Source: an uncultured Rhodoblastus sp.
GTDB lineage: Bacteria; Pseudomonadota; Alphaproteobacteria; Rhizobiales; Beijerinckiaceae
Assembly: GCF_903903185.1 (NCBI RefSeq)
Contig: NZ_CAIUXT010000061.1
Span: 47,169 to 111,168, forward strand
DNA length: 64,000 nucleotides
Reading direction: 5' to 3'
Shown here in pieces: positions 1-9,038 of this stretch (the stretch's first letter is position 1; the number at the start of each line of letters is the position of its first letter). The translations under genes were made by a program, and so were the position numbers. Under the pieces are notes generated by a model, which saw nothing but the letters and a program-made list of their open reading frames with translations, had not been told where the DNA came from and did not search any database.

Positions 1-2
1 CG

Positions 3-416
3 CCCTTCATGCCGCGTCATCCGTCGGAATATGGCAACCTTTTGCGCGATTTGATCGCCCGGCACCATGTCGATTGCTGGCTGGTCAATACCGGCTGGAC
101 CGGCGGCAAATTCGGCGCGGGGCGTCGCATGCCGATCCGCGTCACCCGCCGCCTGCTCTCCGCGGCGCTGGACGGCTCGCTCAACAAGGCGGATTTCCGC
201 ACCGATCCCTATTTCGGCCTCGCCGTTCCGACCTCGGTGCCGGGCGTCGAACCGCATATCCTCAACCCGGTCAAGACCTGGGCCTCGCCGGCCGAATTCG
301 CCGAGACGGCCAAGAAGCTGGTCAAATTGTTCCGCGACAATTTCGTCACCTTCGACCCCTATGTCGACGCCAAGGTCAAGGAAGCCGCCCCGGCGGTGCA
401 AATCGCCGCCGAATAA
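3..416 (+). CDS. pckA: Phosphoenolpyruvate carboxykinase (ATP), C-terminal part
   Basis: The open frame enters from the left edge, so only the last ~137 residues are present. The segment [18 protein letters not shown] followed by an [13 protein letters not shown] stretch is the conserved C-terminal lobe of ATP-dependent PEP carboxykinase, which converts oxaloacetate and ATP to phosphoenolpyruvate, CO2 and ADP in gluconeogenesis. The protein is cytoplasmic. A strong hairpin terminator follows 27 bases after the stop, so this gene ends its transcript. The catalytic Walker A and metal-binding residues lie outside the window. The family call is secure; the gene is cut by the window edge, not damaged. 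Confidence 0.93.
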   Translation, partial: PFMPRHPSEYGNLLRDLIARHHVDCWLVNTGWTGGKFGAGRRMPIRVTRRLLSAALDGSLNKADFRTDPYFGLAVPTSVPGVEPHILNPVKTWASPAEFAETAKKLVKLFRDNFVTFDPYVDAKVKEAAPAVQIAAE

Positions 417-442
417 GCTTCTGTTTTTGATGGAATAATCGA

Positions 443-474
443 CCCCGCCTGGCCTCAGGCGGGGTGTTCTTTAT
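443..474 (+). terminator. Rho-independent terminator of pckA
   Basis: Perfect 8-bp stem CCCCGCCT (443-450) / AGGCGGGG (457-464) with a 6-base loop, followed by the T-rich stretch TGTTCTTTAT. It lies directly after pckA. Confidence 0.85.
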
Positions 475-656
475 GGCTCGTTTACGGTTTGCGGAATTAT
501 CTTTACCTTCTATTCATTCTTGTGAACGGTTGTTAATAATTTAGGCGAATAAGGGTCGCAAAAGGCTTGCTGCGGTCTTAATCCAGCCATTAACGACTCC
601 GAAACAATGCGCTGTTGTTATCGCTTCAAATGCGACGGAAAACAGTGAGAGTCTAA

Positions 657-941
657 ATGCGTATCGGTTCGTCCAAAGAAATGAACGGCGAGACTTTGTC
701 GCCGCTCGGAAAAATCAGCGCCGTCTCCGATTGGCGCGGCGCCGGCGAGAACGTCGATGGCCATGTCGCCCGGCTGAAGGCGCTGCATCAATTGATGCGC
801 GCCGCCGAGGATTGCGACGCCGACGCGCTGCTGGACGTGAATTACAGTGAGGAATTTCTTGCCAGATCGGAAAATCCCGCCGCCGGCAATCTGAAGCGCG
901 TCTGCGCCACCGCCGTCGCGGTCAAGCTGAAATCGGCGTGA
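657..941 (+). CDS. Small conserved-looking hypothetical protein (94 aa)
   Basis: A 94-residue frame with no clear signal peptide or membrane segment. The middle (LKALHQLMRAAEDCDADALLDVNY) is helical and ends in an acidic strand-like segment that loosely resembles YbjQ/DUF74-type domains; that resemblance is not strong enough to name a family. It stands alone between the pckA terminator and the oppositely oriented phaC. The AT-rich 480-650 region upstream probably holds its promoter. The antisense frame is a spurious extension of phaC shadow frames. Function unknown. Confidence 0.55.
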   Translation: MRIGSSKEMNGETLSPLGKISAVSDWRGAGENVDGHVARLKALHQLMRAAEDCDADALLDVNYSEEFLARSENPAAGNLKRVCATAVAVKLKSA

Positions 942-981
942 GCTTTGAGACTTGCCGTCGAACCGGCAAGGCGCCGCCAGA

Positions 982-2715
982 TCATCTTTGCAGGACATAG
1001 GTTCCCGGCGCCTCGCAAAGCGCCTCGCCCATCGGCGGCGGCGCGGCGAAGGGGCCGGAGCGCGCGGCGAGCCAATCGGCATATTCCGGCCACCAGGAGC
1101 CGGGTTTTTGCGTGGACTGCGCGACAAAGTCCTGCGGCCTCGGCGCGGGACCGCCCCGCGGCCGGAAGGCGATGCTATAGGAGCGATGGAGGCGGCCCGG
1201 TGGGCTGACAATGCCGCCATTGTGACCGCCCGACGCCAGCAAGAACGTGATCTCGTCCGGGTTGAGCCGGTGGATCTTGAACACCGAGCGCCAGGGCGCG
1301 ACATGGTCGGATGCGGTCCCGACAGCGAAAATCGGCGTCGCGATCGCCGCGATATCGACTCGGCCGCCCCCGGCCTCGAAACGTCCCTCCGCCAGATCAT
1401 TATGCAGGAACAGCGCGCGCAGATAATGCGAATGCATGCGGTAGGGCATTCGGGTGGCGTCGGCGTTCCAGGCCATCAGGTCGTTGGGATGCTCCTCCTC
1501 GCCCAGCAGATAGAGCGTCACCATGCGCGACCAGACGAGATCGCGCGCGTGCAGCATGGAGAAGGCTCCGGCCATCTGGCGCGAGTCGAGGTAGCCTTGC
1601 CGCGCCATGATCTTGTCGAGCGCGTCGAGTTCGGGCCCGTCGATGAACAGTTGCAATTCGCCCGGTTCGGAAAAATCGGTCTGCGCCGCGAGCAGACAAA
1701 TGCTGGCGAGACGGTCATCCTTGTCGCGGGCCATGGCGGCGGCGGCAATGGCGAGCAGGGTTCCCCCAAGGCAATAGCCGAGCGCATGAACGCGCCGGGG
1801 GCCGCAGATCGCGCCGATCGCGTCGAGCGCCGCCATCGGGCCGAGCCGGCGGTAATCGTCGAAACTCGTCTCGGCCAGTTCCCGCCCCGGATTGCGCCAG
1901 GAAATGCAGAACACAGTGAAACCGCGCCCGATTAGATAGCGGATGAGGGAATCCTGCGGCTTCAGGTCGAGAATGTAATATTTCATGATCCAGGCGGGGA
2001 CGATCAGCAGCGGCTCCGGCCGGGTCCGCGACCCGTTCCCGGACTGGGCGGGCGCATACTGGATCAGCTCCATCAGTTCGTTGCGCAGCACGACCTTGCC
2101 CGGCGTGACCGCGACGTCGCGTCCGACCACGAAAGCATTCTCGCCGTCGGGGGCTTGCGGATCGAACATGCGGCGCATGTCATGCGCGAAATGGTCGAGC
2201 CCGTGCAGAAAATTGAACCCGCCCTGGTTCAGGGTCGCGCGCAGCACCTCGGGATTGGACCAGGGGAAATTGGAGGGCGAAAAGGCGTCGAACCATTGCT
2301 GCGCCGCGAAGACGGCGCGCCGGGCGTGTTTCGGATCCACGCCCGGCGCGTGCAGAATGAAATGGCTGAGCCATTGCTCCGCGAGCAGGAAATTCCGGGC
2401 GAACAGATCGAAGGGCGGCGTCTGCCAGGCCGGATCGGCGAAACGGTGGTCCTCGGCTCCCGAAAGCCGTGTGTGGTCGGCGGTCAGCGAGCGCAGCACC
2501 TGCCGCCCGGCCAGTTGCGCCATTTCGCCGAGATAGGCGGGCGAAGAAGCCAGATGGCTCAGGACATCGGCCGCAGCCGGCGCCAATTCCTGCGGCGACA
2601 GCGGGTTGGCGAGCGCATCCTGCGCCAGGTCGCGCCAGAAAGCCGCCGGATCGGCCGCAGGCTGGTTTTCGTCCGCTGCTGTTGTCGCGGTTTCAGGCGT
2701 GCGCTGTTCCGGCAT
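982..2715 (-). CDS. phaC: Class I poly(3-hydroxyalkanoate) synthase
   Basis: The 577-residue product matches class I PHA synthases in length and layout: an N-terminal domain (to about residue 200) and an alpha/beta-hydrolase catalytic domain. It polymerises 3-hydroxyacyl-CoA on the surface of carbon-storage granules. The lipase-like box GYCLGG (313-318) gives catalytic Cys315; Asp470 (in TASDHVAPW) and His498 (in SGGHNGGI) complete the triad. SWRNP near residue 273 is another family signature. No phaA or phaB is adjacent, but a 3-hydroxybutyrate dehydrogenase for reuse of the polymer occurs at 29 kb. The start at 2715 is the first ATG and gives a normal N-terminus. Confidence 0.96.
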   Translation of the reverse strand: MPEQRTPETATTAADENQPAADPAAFWRDLAQDALANPLSPQELAPAAADVLSHLASSPAYLGEMAQLAGRQVLRSLTADHTRLSGAEDHRFADPAWQTPPFDLFARNFLLAEQWLSHFILHAPGVDPKHARRAVFAAQQWFDAFSPSNFPWSNPEVLRATLNQGGFNFLHGLDHFAHDMRRMFDPQAPDGENAFVVGRDVAVTPGKVVLRNELMELIQYAPAQSGNGSRTRPEPLLIVPAWIMKYYILDLKPQDSLIRYLIGRGFTVFCISWRNPGRELAETSFDDYRRLGPMAALDAIGAICGPRRVHALGYCLGGTLLAIAAAAMARDKDDRLASICLLAAQTDFSEPGELQLFIDGPELDALDKIMARQGYLDSRQMAGAFSMLHARDLVWSRMVTLYLLGEEEHPNDLMAWNADATRMPYRMHSHYLRALFLHNDLAEGRFEAGGGRVDIAAIATPIFAVGTASDHVAPWRSVFKIHRLNPDEITFLLASGGHNGGIVSPPGRLHRSYSIAFRPRGGPAPRPQDFVAQSTQKPGSWWPEYADWLAARSGPFAAPPPMGEALCEAPGTYVLQR

Positions 2716-2737
2716 AATGGGCCTCCGCGCAGGCGAT

Positions 2738-2777
2738 TAAAGCATTTTCACTTTGGGGGAAACGTGAAATTGCTTTA
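2738..2777. repeat. Imperfect palindromic intergenic element upstream of phaC
   Basis: Arms TAAAGCATTTTCAC (2738-2751) and GTGAAATTGCTTTA (2764-2777) form an imperfect inverted repeat with a 12-base centre. Its AAAGCATTTT edge and GTGAA core resemble the short palindromic repeats scattered between genes in many Hyphomicrobiales. A related element lies at 22958-23001. Confidence 0.5.
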
Positions 2778-2964
2778 GCCCCTTGTTTAACCGCGCTTTT
2801 TATCCAAAAAGTCTTCGCCCTCGCGGATCGCGAAATCCTTTGGCTCCCGAACATGCATTTTTGCGGCGCCTTGGCGGCGTTGTTTCACCGCATCGTATTT
2901 GCTGCTGCGATTCCTTCACTCGAACCGGCATCCGTTTTGCGCGCGAACGTTCAAGCGCAAGAAA

Positions 2965-3486
2965 TCATCCGAAAGCCGCGCGAAGGCGGTCGAGTTGCTG
3001 CTGGACCGGGCTGACCGCCGGCGCGGCGAAAGGGGCGCCTGGATCGAGATAGAGCAATTGATCGAGATGGATGATGCGCGCCTGCAACCGCAGGGATTCG
3101 CAGACCAGATGGCGCAGATCCTGCGGCAAACGGGCGAAGACCTCCGGCGCGGCGGCCTGGTCCTGGCACGACAGCTTGACCTTGCGCTTTTCGCTGGCCG
3201 CCTGATCGAGCGTCAATTCGCCCTCGTTGACCGCCCTTTGCAGCAGCAGCCACGAGGCGAGCTGCATCAGGCGCGTGGTGAGCCGCATGCTTTCGGCGGC
3301 GTAGGCCAGGGAATCGTTGCGCCCCAGCGCCTTGGCCTGCTCGCGTCCGGCGCCGTCGAGATAGGCGGCGGCCTCCTCGACGAGGTTCATGCCTTCATCG
3401 AACAAGGTCTTGAAGGCTTCGGAGGCCGCCAGACGCTGCGCGAAGGAAACCGGCGCTGAACCTTCCAGATCGATCGACGGACTCAT
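2965..3486 (-). CDS. rcdA: DUF1465 protein, RcdA family (cell-cycle proteolysis adaptor type)
   Basis: A 173-residue mostly helical protein containing the strongly conserved segments FAQRLAASEAFKTLF, EGMNLVEEAAAYLDG and SMRLTTRLMQLASWLLLQRA, diagnostic of DUF1465. In Caulobacter the member RcdA is an adaptor that helps ClpXP degrade the master regulator CtrA, acting at the cell pole. The length agrees with the family. The ortholog assignment rests on these motifs only; a role in CtrA turnover here is inferred from the family. It stands as a single gene on the minus strand between phaC and a long intergenic stretch. Confidence 0.85.
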   Translation of the reverse strand: MSPSIDLEGSAPVSFAQRLAASEAFKTLFDEGMNLVEEAAAYLDGAGREQAKALGRNDSLAYAAESMRLTTRLMQLASWLLLQRAVNEGELTLDQAASEKRKVKLSCQDQAAAPEVFARLPQDLRHLVCESLRLQARIIHLDQLLYLDPGAPFAAPAVSPVQQQLDRLRAAFG

Positions 3487-3958
3487 GCGTCACCCTGATT
3501 CGTTCCTCCTTGATCGCGGCTCGGCGCGATCGAGGAATCCCTCGCGTCAGTTCGGCGGCGCATTCGCGCCCAACCAGAATTAAAGCGGTCATGACCTGCT
3601 TCAAGTCCCGGCGTTGGAAAAAGCGCGCCAAACGCGAAACCAACCCCGCAACCCGACCCTGGGGCCTTTTTGCGGCACGTCTCAACATAACGCCAATCGA
3701 CCGTCGCCGCTTGTTTAATCTTATTTAACCTTAATCGCCCCGCGCCGCGAAACAATGGCTGCGGCACGCAAAAAAAAGAGCCGCGGGAGGCGGCTCTGCA
3801 AGGCGTTTTCACAGGGAGGAAAACACAACGAGCGAACTTTCGCCCCATTCCCGCTTGGGGGGGGCGGGAACCATTCGAGATTAACCGCAAGATCGTTAAG
3901 ATGCGGTTAAGGTAAATCGCGTGGGCGGCAAAAAATTCTTTTAGAACATTACCTTAGG
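3487..3958. other. Non-coding stretch between rcdA-like and DUF1192 genes
   Basis: I see no supportable gene here. It holds the minus-strand terminator at 3770-3797 and, near 3705-3735 and 3885-3925, AT-rich TTAACC/GGTTAA-type sequence that may carry the rcdA-like gene's promoter. Confidence 0.5.
3770..3797 (-). terminator. Rho-independent terminator (minus strand)
   Basis: Stem AGAGCCGC (3777-3784) / GCGGCTCT (3790-3797), loop of 5; on the minus strand it is followed by a run of eight T. It would end transcription from the DUF1192 gene at 3959-4162. Confidence 0.75.
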
Positions 3959-4162
3959 TCAAGGTTTGAAAAAGGCGGCGGCGGCGGCGCGCGAGGCGTG
4001 TTTCTTCTCGCGCGCCGCCTCCAGCCGCGCGATTTCGGCGCGCAGGAGTTCGATGCGGGCGGTCAGTTCATCCACCGACAAGGCGTCGAGCGGTTCGCCC
4101 GGAACATGCTGGCTCGGAGGGGCAATCCTCGCCGCGAAAATCTCGTCCTCTTCCCTGCTCAT
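3959..4162 (-). CDS. DUF1192 small protein
   Basis: A 67-residue protein with an N-terminal acidic MSREEDEIF segment, then LSVDELTARIELLRAEIARLEAAR, a predicted coiled-coil. This is the layout of DUF1192, a short family restricted to alphaproteobacteria whose function is not known. It is transcribed away from the trcR-like gene, whose coding region begins about 215 bases to the right. Soluble and presumably cytoplasmic. A terminator lies ~160 bases downstream. Confidence 0.8.
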   Translation of the reverse strand: MSREEDEIFAARIAPPSQHVPGEPLDALSVDELTARIELLRAEIARLEAAREKKHASRAAAAAFFKP

Positions 4163-4378
4163 CGTTCATTTCTCCTGTTTCTCGCTCCCTGCGGGGCGGG
4201 CGACGGCATGAAAATCCGCGAGAATCGAAAAAGAATTGAAAAATTTGCCTTTCCGCGCGCTCCACCTTATATTCTCGCAATTCCCGTCATGAATGGAAAC
4301 TTGAGGCTATGCCTCGGCCGGGCCGGAGCGCGCGAACGCGCGTCCGACGGCGTTACGAAGAGATTCGAGGAGACAAAA

Positions 4379-5098
4379 ATGAGCAATGCTCCGCTCATGC
4401 CCAAGGCCACCGCCATCTGGCTGGTGGAAAACACCTCGCTGACTTTCGACCAGATCGCCGAATTCTGCAAATTGCATCCGCTCGAAGTCAAGGGCATCGC
4501 CGATGGCGAAGTGGGCGCCGGCATTCGCGGCCATGACCCGATCACCTCGGGCCAGCTGACGCGCGAGGAAATCGAAAAGGGCGAGCAGAAAGCTGATTAT
4601 CAGCTAAAACTCGCAGTGTCGAAAGTGCGGCTGCCGGAGGTCAAGCGTCATCGCGGCCCGCGCTATACGCCGCTGTCGCGCCGCCAGGACCGGCCCAACG
4701 CCATTCTATGGCTGGTGCGCAACCATCCCGAGCTCAAGGATGCGCAAATCATGCGCCTCGCCGGCACGACCAAGACCACCATCGCCGCCATCCGCGACCG
4801 CACCCACTGGAATTCGGCGGCGCTGTCGCCGATGGATCCGGTGACGCTCGGCCTGTGCTCGCAGATCGAACTGGACTTCGAGGTTCAGCGTTCGGCCAAG
4901 GATCGTCCTGCCGTGGTCGAGGATCACAGCCCCACGCTGGTTCCGGCCGAGGAGACGACGCAGCCCTATTATTACGAGCGGACCTCGCAGGAGGACGTGT
5001 TCGGCGCCACGGCGTCCAAGCCGCAGGTCGAGGAGGAGGACGAGATCGACGTCGATTCCGTTTTCGCCAAGCTCAAGGACATCAAGGTCAAGGAGTGA
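4379..5098 (+). CDS. trcR: DUF1013 cell-cycle transcriptional regulator, TrcR type
   Basis: The 239-residue product starts at the ATG preceded by GAGGAGAC, so the longer upstream frame is not used. PKATAIWLVENTSLTFDQIAEFC and NAILWLVRNHPELKDAQIMRLAG are the two helix-turn-helix-like repeats of DUF1013. The C-terminus is acidic (VEEEDEIDVDSVF). Family members are conserved across alphaproteobacteria and have been described as cell-cycle transcriptional regulators (TrcR) acting with RNA polymerase. The gene directly precedes ruvC (31 bases), a frequent arrangement in the order. The family call is firm; the regulatory role is taken from relatives. Confidence 0.85.
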   Translation: MSNAPLMPKATAIWLVENTSLTFDQIAEFCKLHPLEVKGIADGEVGAGIRGHDPITSGQLTREEIEKGEQKADYQLKLAVSKVRLPEVKRHRGPRYTPLSRRQDRPNAILWLVRNHPELKDAQIMRLAGTTKTTIAAIRDRTHWNSAALSPMDPVTLGLCSQIELDFEVQRSAKDRPAVVEDHSPTLVPAEETTQPYYYERTSQEDVFGATASKPQVEEEDEIDVDSVFAKLKDIKVKE

Positions 5099-5129
5099 CG
5101 GAGTCACTCGCTGAAGACAGGAAAAGCCC

Positions 5130-5639
5130 ATGCCGGCGGTGCGCATTCTGGGGATCGATCCGGGTCTGCGTCACACCGGCTGGGGCGTGATCGAGGCAGG
5201 CGGTTCGCGCCTGGCCTTCATCGCCTGCGGCGCGGTTCACACCGAAACCGGGCAAAACCTCGCGGAACGGCTGCGCCGGCTGCATGACGGTCTCGCCGAC
5301 GTGATCGCCGCCCATCGCCCCGACGAGGCGGCGGTGGAGGAGACTTTCGTCAACCGCGATCCGCAATCGGCCTTGAAACTGGGCCATGCGCGGGGGGTCG
5401 CCTTGCTCGCGCCGGCGCTGGCCGGGCTCGAAGTCAGCGAATATGCCGCCAATCTGGTAAAAAAGACCGTGGTCGGCGCGGGACATGCCGAAAAGGCGCA
5501 GGTCGCCATGATGGTGCGCGTGCTGCTGCCGCGCAGCGAGGCGCTGGGCGCCGACGCGGCCGACGCTCTGGCGGTCGCCATCTGCCACGCCCAGCATCGC
5601 GGGGCCAAGGCGAGGGAAAAGCTGCTGGCCGCGAAATAG
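5130..5639 (+). CDS. ruvC: Holliday junction endonuclease RuvC
   Basis: A 169-residue RNase H-fold nuclease that resolves Holliday junctions with RuvAB. The first catalytic Asp is in [14 protein letters not shown], the Glu in AAVEETFVN, and the C-terminal Asp pair in [15 protein letters not shown]. Length is typical. It opens a ruvC-ruvA-vapB-vapC-ruvB-ybgC run on the plus strand, with 70 bases to ruvA. The start has a GGAAAAG ribosome-binding site. Confidence 0.97.
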   Translation: MPAVRILGIDPGLRHTGWGVIEAGGSRLAFIACGAVHTETGQNLAERLRRLHDGLADVIAAHRPDEAAVEETFVNRDPQSALKLGHARGVALLAPALAGLEVSEYAANLVKKTVVGAGHAEKAQVAMMVRVLLPRSEALGADAADALAVAICHAQHRGAKAREKLLAAK

Positions 5640-5709
5640 TATTCTTCTTTTGTTCACTCCCGGCGCAAACTTCGCTAGGCTGGGCGAAAAGCGAATCGGG
5701 CCAAAAATC

Positions 5710-6330
5710 ATGATCGGCAAATTGAAGGGCGTGGTGGATTCGCTGCACGAGGATCATGTCATCCTCGATGTGCATGGCGTCGGCTATGTCGTCGCCTGTT
5801 CGACGCGCACCTTGCAGAAATTGCCCCGCGCCGGCGAGGCGGCAGTGCTCGCCATCGAGACCCAGGTGCGCGAGGACGCGATCAGGCTGTTCGGTTTTCT
5901 GTCGGATTCCGAGCGCGACTGGTTCCGGCTGTTGCAGAACGTGCAGGGCGTCGGTTCCAAAGTGGCGCTGGCGATCCTGTCGATTTTCACGCCGACGGAA
6001 CTGACCGCCGCCATCGCCTTGCAGGACAAGGCGGCGGTGTCGCGGGCGCCGGGCGTGGGGCCGAAGCTGGCGGCGCGCATCGTCGCCGAACTCAAGGACA
6101 AGGCCGGGGGATTCGAGGCGGTCGATCCGCTTGCCGCACGCCTTGCCGGCGAAGATTCTTCGCCAGGGGGCTCGACGGCGGCGCAGGAGGCGATATCCGC
6201 CCTCGTCAATCTCGGCTACGCCCGCCCACAGGCGGCCACCGCCATTGCCGCGAGTGTCAAAGCGCTCGGCGAGGGCGCGGAAACCGCCGCGCTTATCCGG
6301 CGCGGGTTGAAGGAACTGGCGACGGTTTGA
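5710..6330 (+). CDS. ruvA: Holliday junction branch-migration subunit RuvA
   Basis: The 206-residue product starts at ATG 5710 ([11 protein letters not shown]), matching the family N-terminus; the longer frame upstream lacks homology. Domain I is an OB-fold ([13 protein letters not shown]), domain II carries helix-hairpin-helix motifs ([17 protein letters not shown] and [19 protein letters not shown]), and domain III ([18 protein letters not shown]) contacts RuvB. RuvA binds the four-way junction as a tetramer and loads RuvB. The usual next gene, ruvB, is displaced by the vapBC pair. Confidence 0.97.
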   Translation: MIGKLKGVVDSLHEDHVILDVHGVGYVVACSTRTLQKLPRAGEAAVLAIETQVREDAIRLFGFLSDSERDWFRLLQNVQGVGSKVALAILSIFTPTELTAAIALQDKAAVSRAPGVGPKLAARIVAELKDKAGGFEAVDPLAARLAGEDSSPGGSTAAQEAISALVNLGYARPQAATAIAASVKALGEGAETAALIRRGLKELATV

Positions 6331-6405
6331 GTCGTGGCGACGCCTCTGGTGTTCTTGTCTTGTTCGTGCTATTCTTACCACATGCGGATCGATAGAGGCC
6401 TGTCC

Positions 6406-6618
6406 ATGAGCGCCACGACAAAACTTTCGAGCAAATTCCAGATTTCGATTCCCAAGGAAGTCCGCGAGCAGCAGGGTTGGCGCGCGGGGCAGGAGTTCGT
6501 TTTCCTGCCCAAGGGCGGCGGCTTCGTGCTGGTTCCGGTGCCCACGCGCGAAGAGCTTTTCGGGATAGCGAAAGGCGCCAACGGTGAGAATTATCGGGAT
6601 CGGACAGATCGCTACTGA
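6406..6618 (+). CDS. vapB: AbrB/MazE-type antitoxin (VapB)
   Basis: A 70-residue protein with the swapped-hairpin AbrB domain: SSKFQISIPKEVREQQGWRAG then EFVFLPKGGGFVLVPV. The C-terminal tail (TREELFGIAKGAN) would wrap the toxin. ATG 6406 is preferred because the domain begins directly after it; an in-frame ATG at 6382 is possible. Stop and vapC start overlap as TGATG at 6616-6620, showing translational coupling. It lies 75 bases after ruvA, inside the ruv operon. VapB antitoxins neutralise VapC and usually autorepress their own promoter. Confidence 0.88.
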   Translation: MSATTKLSSKFQISIPKEVREQQGWRAGQEFVFLPKGGGFVLVPVPTREELFGIAKGANGENYRDRTDRY

Positions 6619-6998
6619 TGCGAGTCGTCGACACCTCGGCGTGGATAGAATATTTGCTGGGCAGCCCGACTGGCCGCAGCCTCGCGGCGGAAATGCCGGA
6701 GCGCCACCGGTCGGTCGTTCCGACCATCGTCCAGTTCGAACTCGCAAAATGGCTGGCGCGCGAGGCGACAGAACAGGCCGGAGCCAAAGCGATGGCCGAC
6801 ACGATGAAATGTGTCGTGTCGGAACTGGACACGTCCGTCGCATTGCGCGCCGCCGACCTGGCGCGGGAGCACAAGCTTGCCGTGGCCGACGCCGTGGTTT
6901 ACGCAACGGCCCTCGCATATGACGCCGAACTTTTGACCTGCGACGCGCATTTCAAGGATCTTCCGGGCGTGATCTATTTCCCGAAAGCCAGGCCATGA
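6618..6998 (+). CDS. vapC: PIN-domain ribonuclease toxin (VapC)
   Basis: A 126-residue PIN domain. Acidic residues expected for Mg2+-dependent RNA cleavage are present: Asp in [13 protein letters not shown], Glu in [12 protein letters not shown], Asp in [13 protein letters not shown] and Asp in [11 protein letters not shown]. VapC toxins typically cleave tRNA or rRNA. The gene overlaps vapB by one base and its stop overlaps the ruvB start (ATGA at 6995-6998), so toxin and RuvB translation are coupled. The catalytic set looks intact. Confidence 0.9.
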   Translation: MRVVDTSAWIEYLLGSPTGRSLAAEMPERHRSVVPTIVQFELAKWLAREATEQAGAKAMADTMKCVVSELDTSVALRAADLAREHKLAVADAVVYATALAYDAELLTCDAHFKDLPGVIYFPKARP

Positions 6999-8032
6999 CC
7001 CCCGCGCCCCGCTTCATCGCCCCGGAAAAGCGCGAGGACGATCTCGAAGCCTCGATCCGGCCATTGACCCTGATGGATTTCACCGGCCAGGAAGCGGCGC
7101 GGAAAAATCTGAAGGTGTTCATCGAGGCGGCGAAGGCGCGCAAGGACGCGCTCGATCATGTGCTGTTTGTCGGGCCGCCCGGGCTCGGCAAGACCACGCT
7201 GGCGCAGATCGTCGCGCGCGAACTGGGGGTCAATTTCCGCTCCACTTCCGGTCCGGTCATCGCCAAGGCCGGCGATCTCGCGGCGCAGCTGACCAATCTC
7301 GAAGACCGCGACGTCTTGTTCATCGACGAAATCCACCGGCTCAATCCGGCGGTCGAGGAAATTCTTTATCCGGCGATGGAAGATTTCCAGCTCGACCTCA
7401 TCATCGGCGAAGGCCCGGCGGCGCGGTCGGTCAAAATCGATCTGGCGAAATTCACGCTTGTCGGCGCCACCACCCGCGCGGGACTGCTGACGACGCCGCT
7501 GCGCGACCGTTTCGGCATTCCGATCCGCATGAATTTTTATACGGTCGAGGAATTGCAACTGATTGTGGCGCGCGGCGCAAGGGTGATGAAATGCCCGATG
7601 AGCGAGGATGGCGCCCATGAGATCGCCCGGCGCTCGCGCGGCACGCCGCGCATTGCCGGCCGGCTGTTGCGCCGGGTGCGCGATTTCGCGCTGGTGGACG
7701 GCGACGCAATCATCACCCGCGCCGTGGCCGATGGGGCGCTCAAGCTGCTCGACGTCGATTCGATCGGGCTCGACCAGATGGACCGGCGCTATCTCGACAT
7801 GGTCGCGGTGAATTTCGGCGGCGGCCCTGTGGGCATCGAGACCATCGCCGCCGCTTTGTCCGAACCGCGCGACGCCATCGAGGACATTATCGAGCCCTAT
7901 CTGTTGCAGCAGGGCTTTTTGAACCGGACGCCCCGAGGGCGTGTGCTGACGCCGCAGGCTTTCAGGCATCTTGGATTGGCGGCGCCCGCGCAGCCGCCGC
8001 AGATGGGGTTGTTTTCCGATGACGACGCGTGA
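6995..8032 (+). CDS. ruvB: Holliday junction branch-migration helicase RuvB
   Basis: A 345-residue AAA+ motor that drives branch migration with RuvA. Walker A is GPPGLGKT, Walker [10 protein letters not shown], sensor 1 LVGATTRAG, and the C-terminal winged helix ends with [16 protein letters not shown]. The start ATG overlaps the vapC stop by four bases. The 3' end overlaps the ybgC start by 14 bases. Complete and typical. Confidence 0.97.
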   Translation: MTPAPRFIAPEKREDDLEASIRPLTLMDFTGQEAARKNLKVFIEAAKARKDALDHVLFVGPPGLGKTTLAQIVARELGVNFRSTSGPVIAKAGDLAAQLTNLEDRDVLFIDEIHRLNPAVEEILYPAMEDFQLDLIIGEGPAARSVKIDLAKFTLVGATTRAGLLTTPLRDRFGIPIRMNFYTVEELQLIVARGARVMKCPMSEDGAHEIARRSRGTPRIAGRLLRRVRDFALVDGDAIITRAVADGALKLLDVDSIGLDQMDRRYLDMVAVNFGGGPVGIETIAAALSEPRDAIEDIIEPYLLQQGFLNRTPRGRVLTPQAFRHLGLAAPAQPPQMGLFSDDDA

Positions 8033-8471
8033 GCGCGCCTTGAAGGAAAAGCTCACGCCCGCGCAAGGCGCCTTCGGCGAAGGCCGCCACTTCTTCCCCA
8101 TCCGCGTCTATTACGAGGACACGGATTTTTCCGGCATTGTCTATCACGCCAATTACCTGCGCTTCATCGAGCGCGCCCGCACCGAATTGCTGCGCGAAAA
8201 GGACATTCACCAGGGCGATATCCACGCTGGCGAAAAACTGTTTTTCGTCGTGGCGCGGATGAACCTCGATTTTCTGCGCCCGGCGCGCATGGACGATCTG
8301 CTGACCGTCGAGACCAAACCCGTCAAGATCGGCGCGGCGATCCTCGAACTCGACCAGACCGTGCGGCGCGACGACGAAACGCTGTTTACTGCCCGCGTCT
8401 TTATCGCCGCCGTCGCGGGCGGCAAGGCGCGCCGACTGCCGCGCGAAATCCGCGAAAAGCTGGGCTTTTGA
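8019..8471 (+). CDS. ybgC: Tol-Pal-type acyl-CoA thioesterase YbgC
   Basis: A 150-residue hotdog-fold thioesterase. The motif [26 protein letters not shown] contains the catalytic Asp and active-site Tyr/His typical of YbgC, which hydrolyses acyl-CoA at the inner membrane and is usually encoded with tolQRAB-pal. The ATG at 8019 lies within the end of ruvB and gives a normal N-terminus. The expected tolQ does not follow; instead there is a non-coding gap and a small secreted-protein gene. Confidence 0.92.
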   Translation: MTTRERALKEKLTPAQGAFGEGRHFFPIRVYYEDTDFSGIVYHANYLRFIERARTELLREKDIHQGDIHAGEKLFFVVARMNLDFLRPARMDDLLTVETKPVKIGAAILELDQTVRRDDETLFTARVFIAAVAGGKARRLPREIREKLGF

Positions 8472-8615
8472 TTTTTTGAACCCGGCTTCGAAGGCCCGGC
8501 GCGCAGGGCTGCGCTTGGGGCATTCGCGACGACCGCGCGCGCGGGTCGATAGCGATTCAATTTGCCGGCGGCGCCGCAACAAGGGATAAAGGTCAAAAAA
8601 CATGGGGAGGCGAGG

Positions 8616-8960
8616 ATGCGCATCTTGAATTTGGCGGCGGCGGCCTTGCTGGTTTTCAGCGGGCCCACGCGAGCGCAGGAGAAGCCGACGCGGTTCTGGA
8701 ACCTGACAGCCTGGACGATCACGGATTTGAGGCTCGCTCCGGCAGGAACCGAAAAATTCGGCCCCAACCTTTGTCTCGCCGACAAGGATGGCGCCGTGGA
8801 TGCGGATGAGCGGTTGAAGATCCCCGGCCTCGCCACCGGCCAATATGACGCCCGGGTTGTGTTCAAGAATCGCCGGGCCTGCCGGGCGAAAAACCTGTCG
8901 GTCATCGACGGCCAGGTTTTTGAAATCGCCGAAAAGGACCTTGTCGATTGCTCGAAGTGA
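8616..8960 (+). CDS. Small secreted hypothetical protein
   Basis: A 114-residue protein with an N-terminal signal peptide (MRILNLAAAALLVFSGPTRAQ, cleavage after RAQ or nearby). The mature part begins with TRFWNLTAWTITDLRLAPAG and contains three cysteines (in NLCLAD, NRRACRA and VDCSK). This short 'tissue-like' WNLT..I..L...PAG pattern is seen in small periplasmic proteins of unknown function. ATG 8616 is preferred over an upstream in-frame start because the signal peptide begins there. It faces the autotransporter gene tail to tail across a hairpin. Confidence 0.7.
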   Translation: MRILNLAAAALLVFSGPTRAQEKPTRFWNLTAWTITDLRLAPAGTEKFGPNLCLADKDGAVDADERLKIPGLATGQYDARVVFKNRRACRAKNLSVIDGQVFEIAEKDLVDCSK

Positions 8961-8980
8961 GACGGCGCGGCCAGATGCGA

Positions 8981-9015
8981 AAACCCATCGGTCGAAAGCC
9001 TCGACCGACGGGTTT
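8981..9015. terminator. Bidirectional hairpin between convergent genes
   Basis: Arms AAACCCATCGGTCGA (8981-8995) and TCGACCGACGGGTTT (9001-9015) pair over 15 bp with one mismatch around a 5-base loop. It lies between the stop of the secreted protein (plus) and the stop of the autotransporter (minus), flanked by T/A runs of three. Confidence 0.65.
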
Positions 9016-9038
9016 GGCCTCGCCTCGACCCCGCCCGA

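Noticed and set aside
952..1935. Long plus-strand open frame opposite phaC
   Set aside because: Arg/Ala-rich shadow of phaC with no ribosome-binding site or family signature; the PHA synthase on the other strand is certain.
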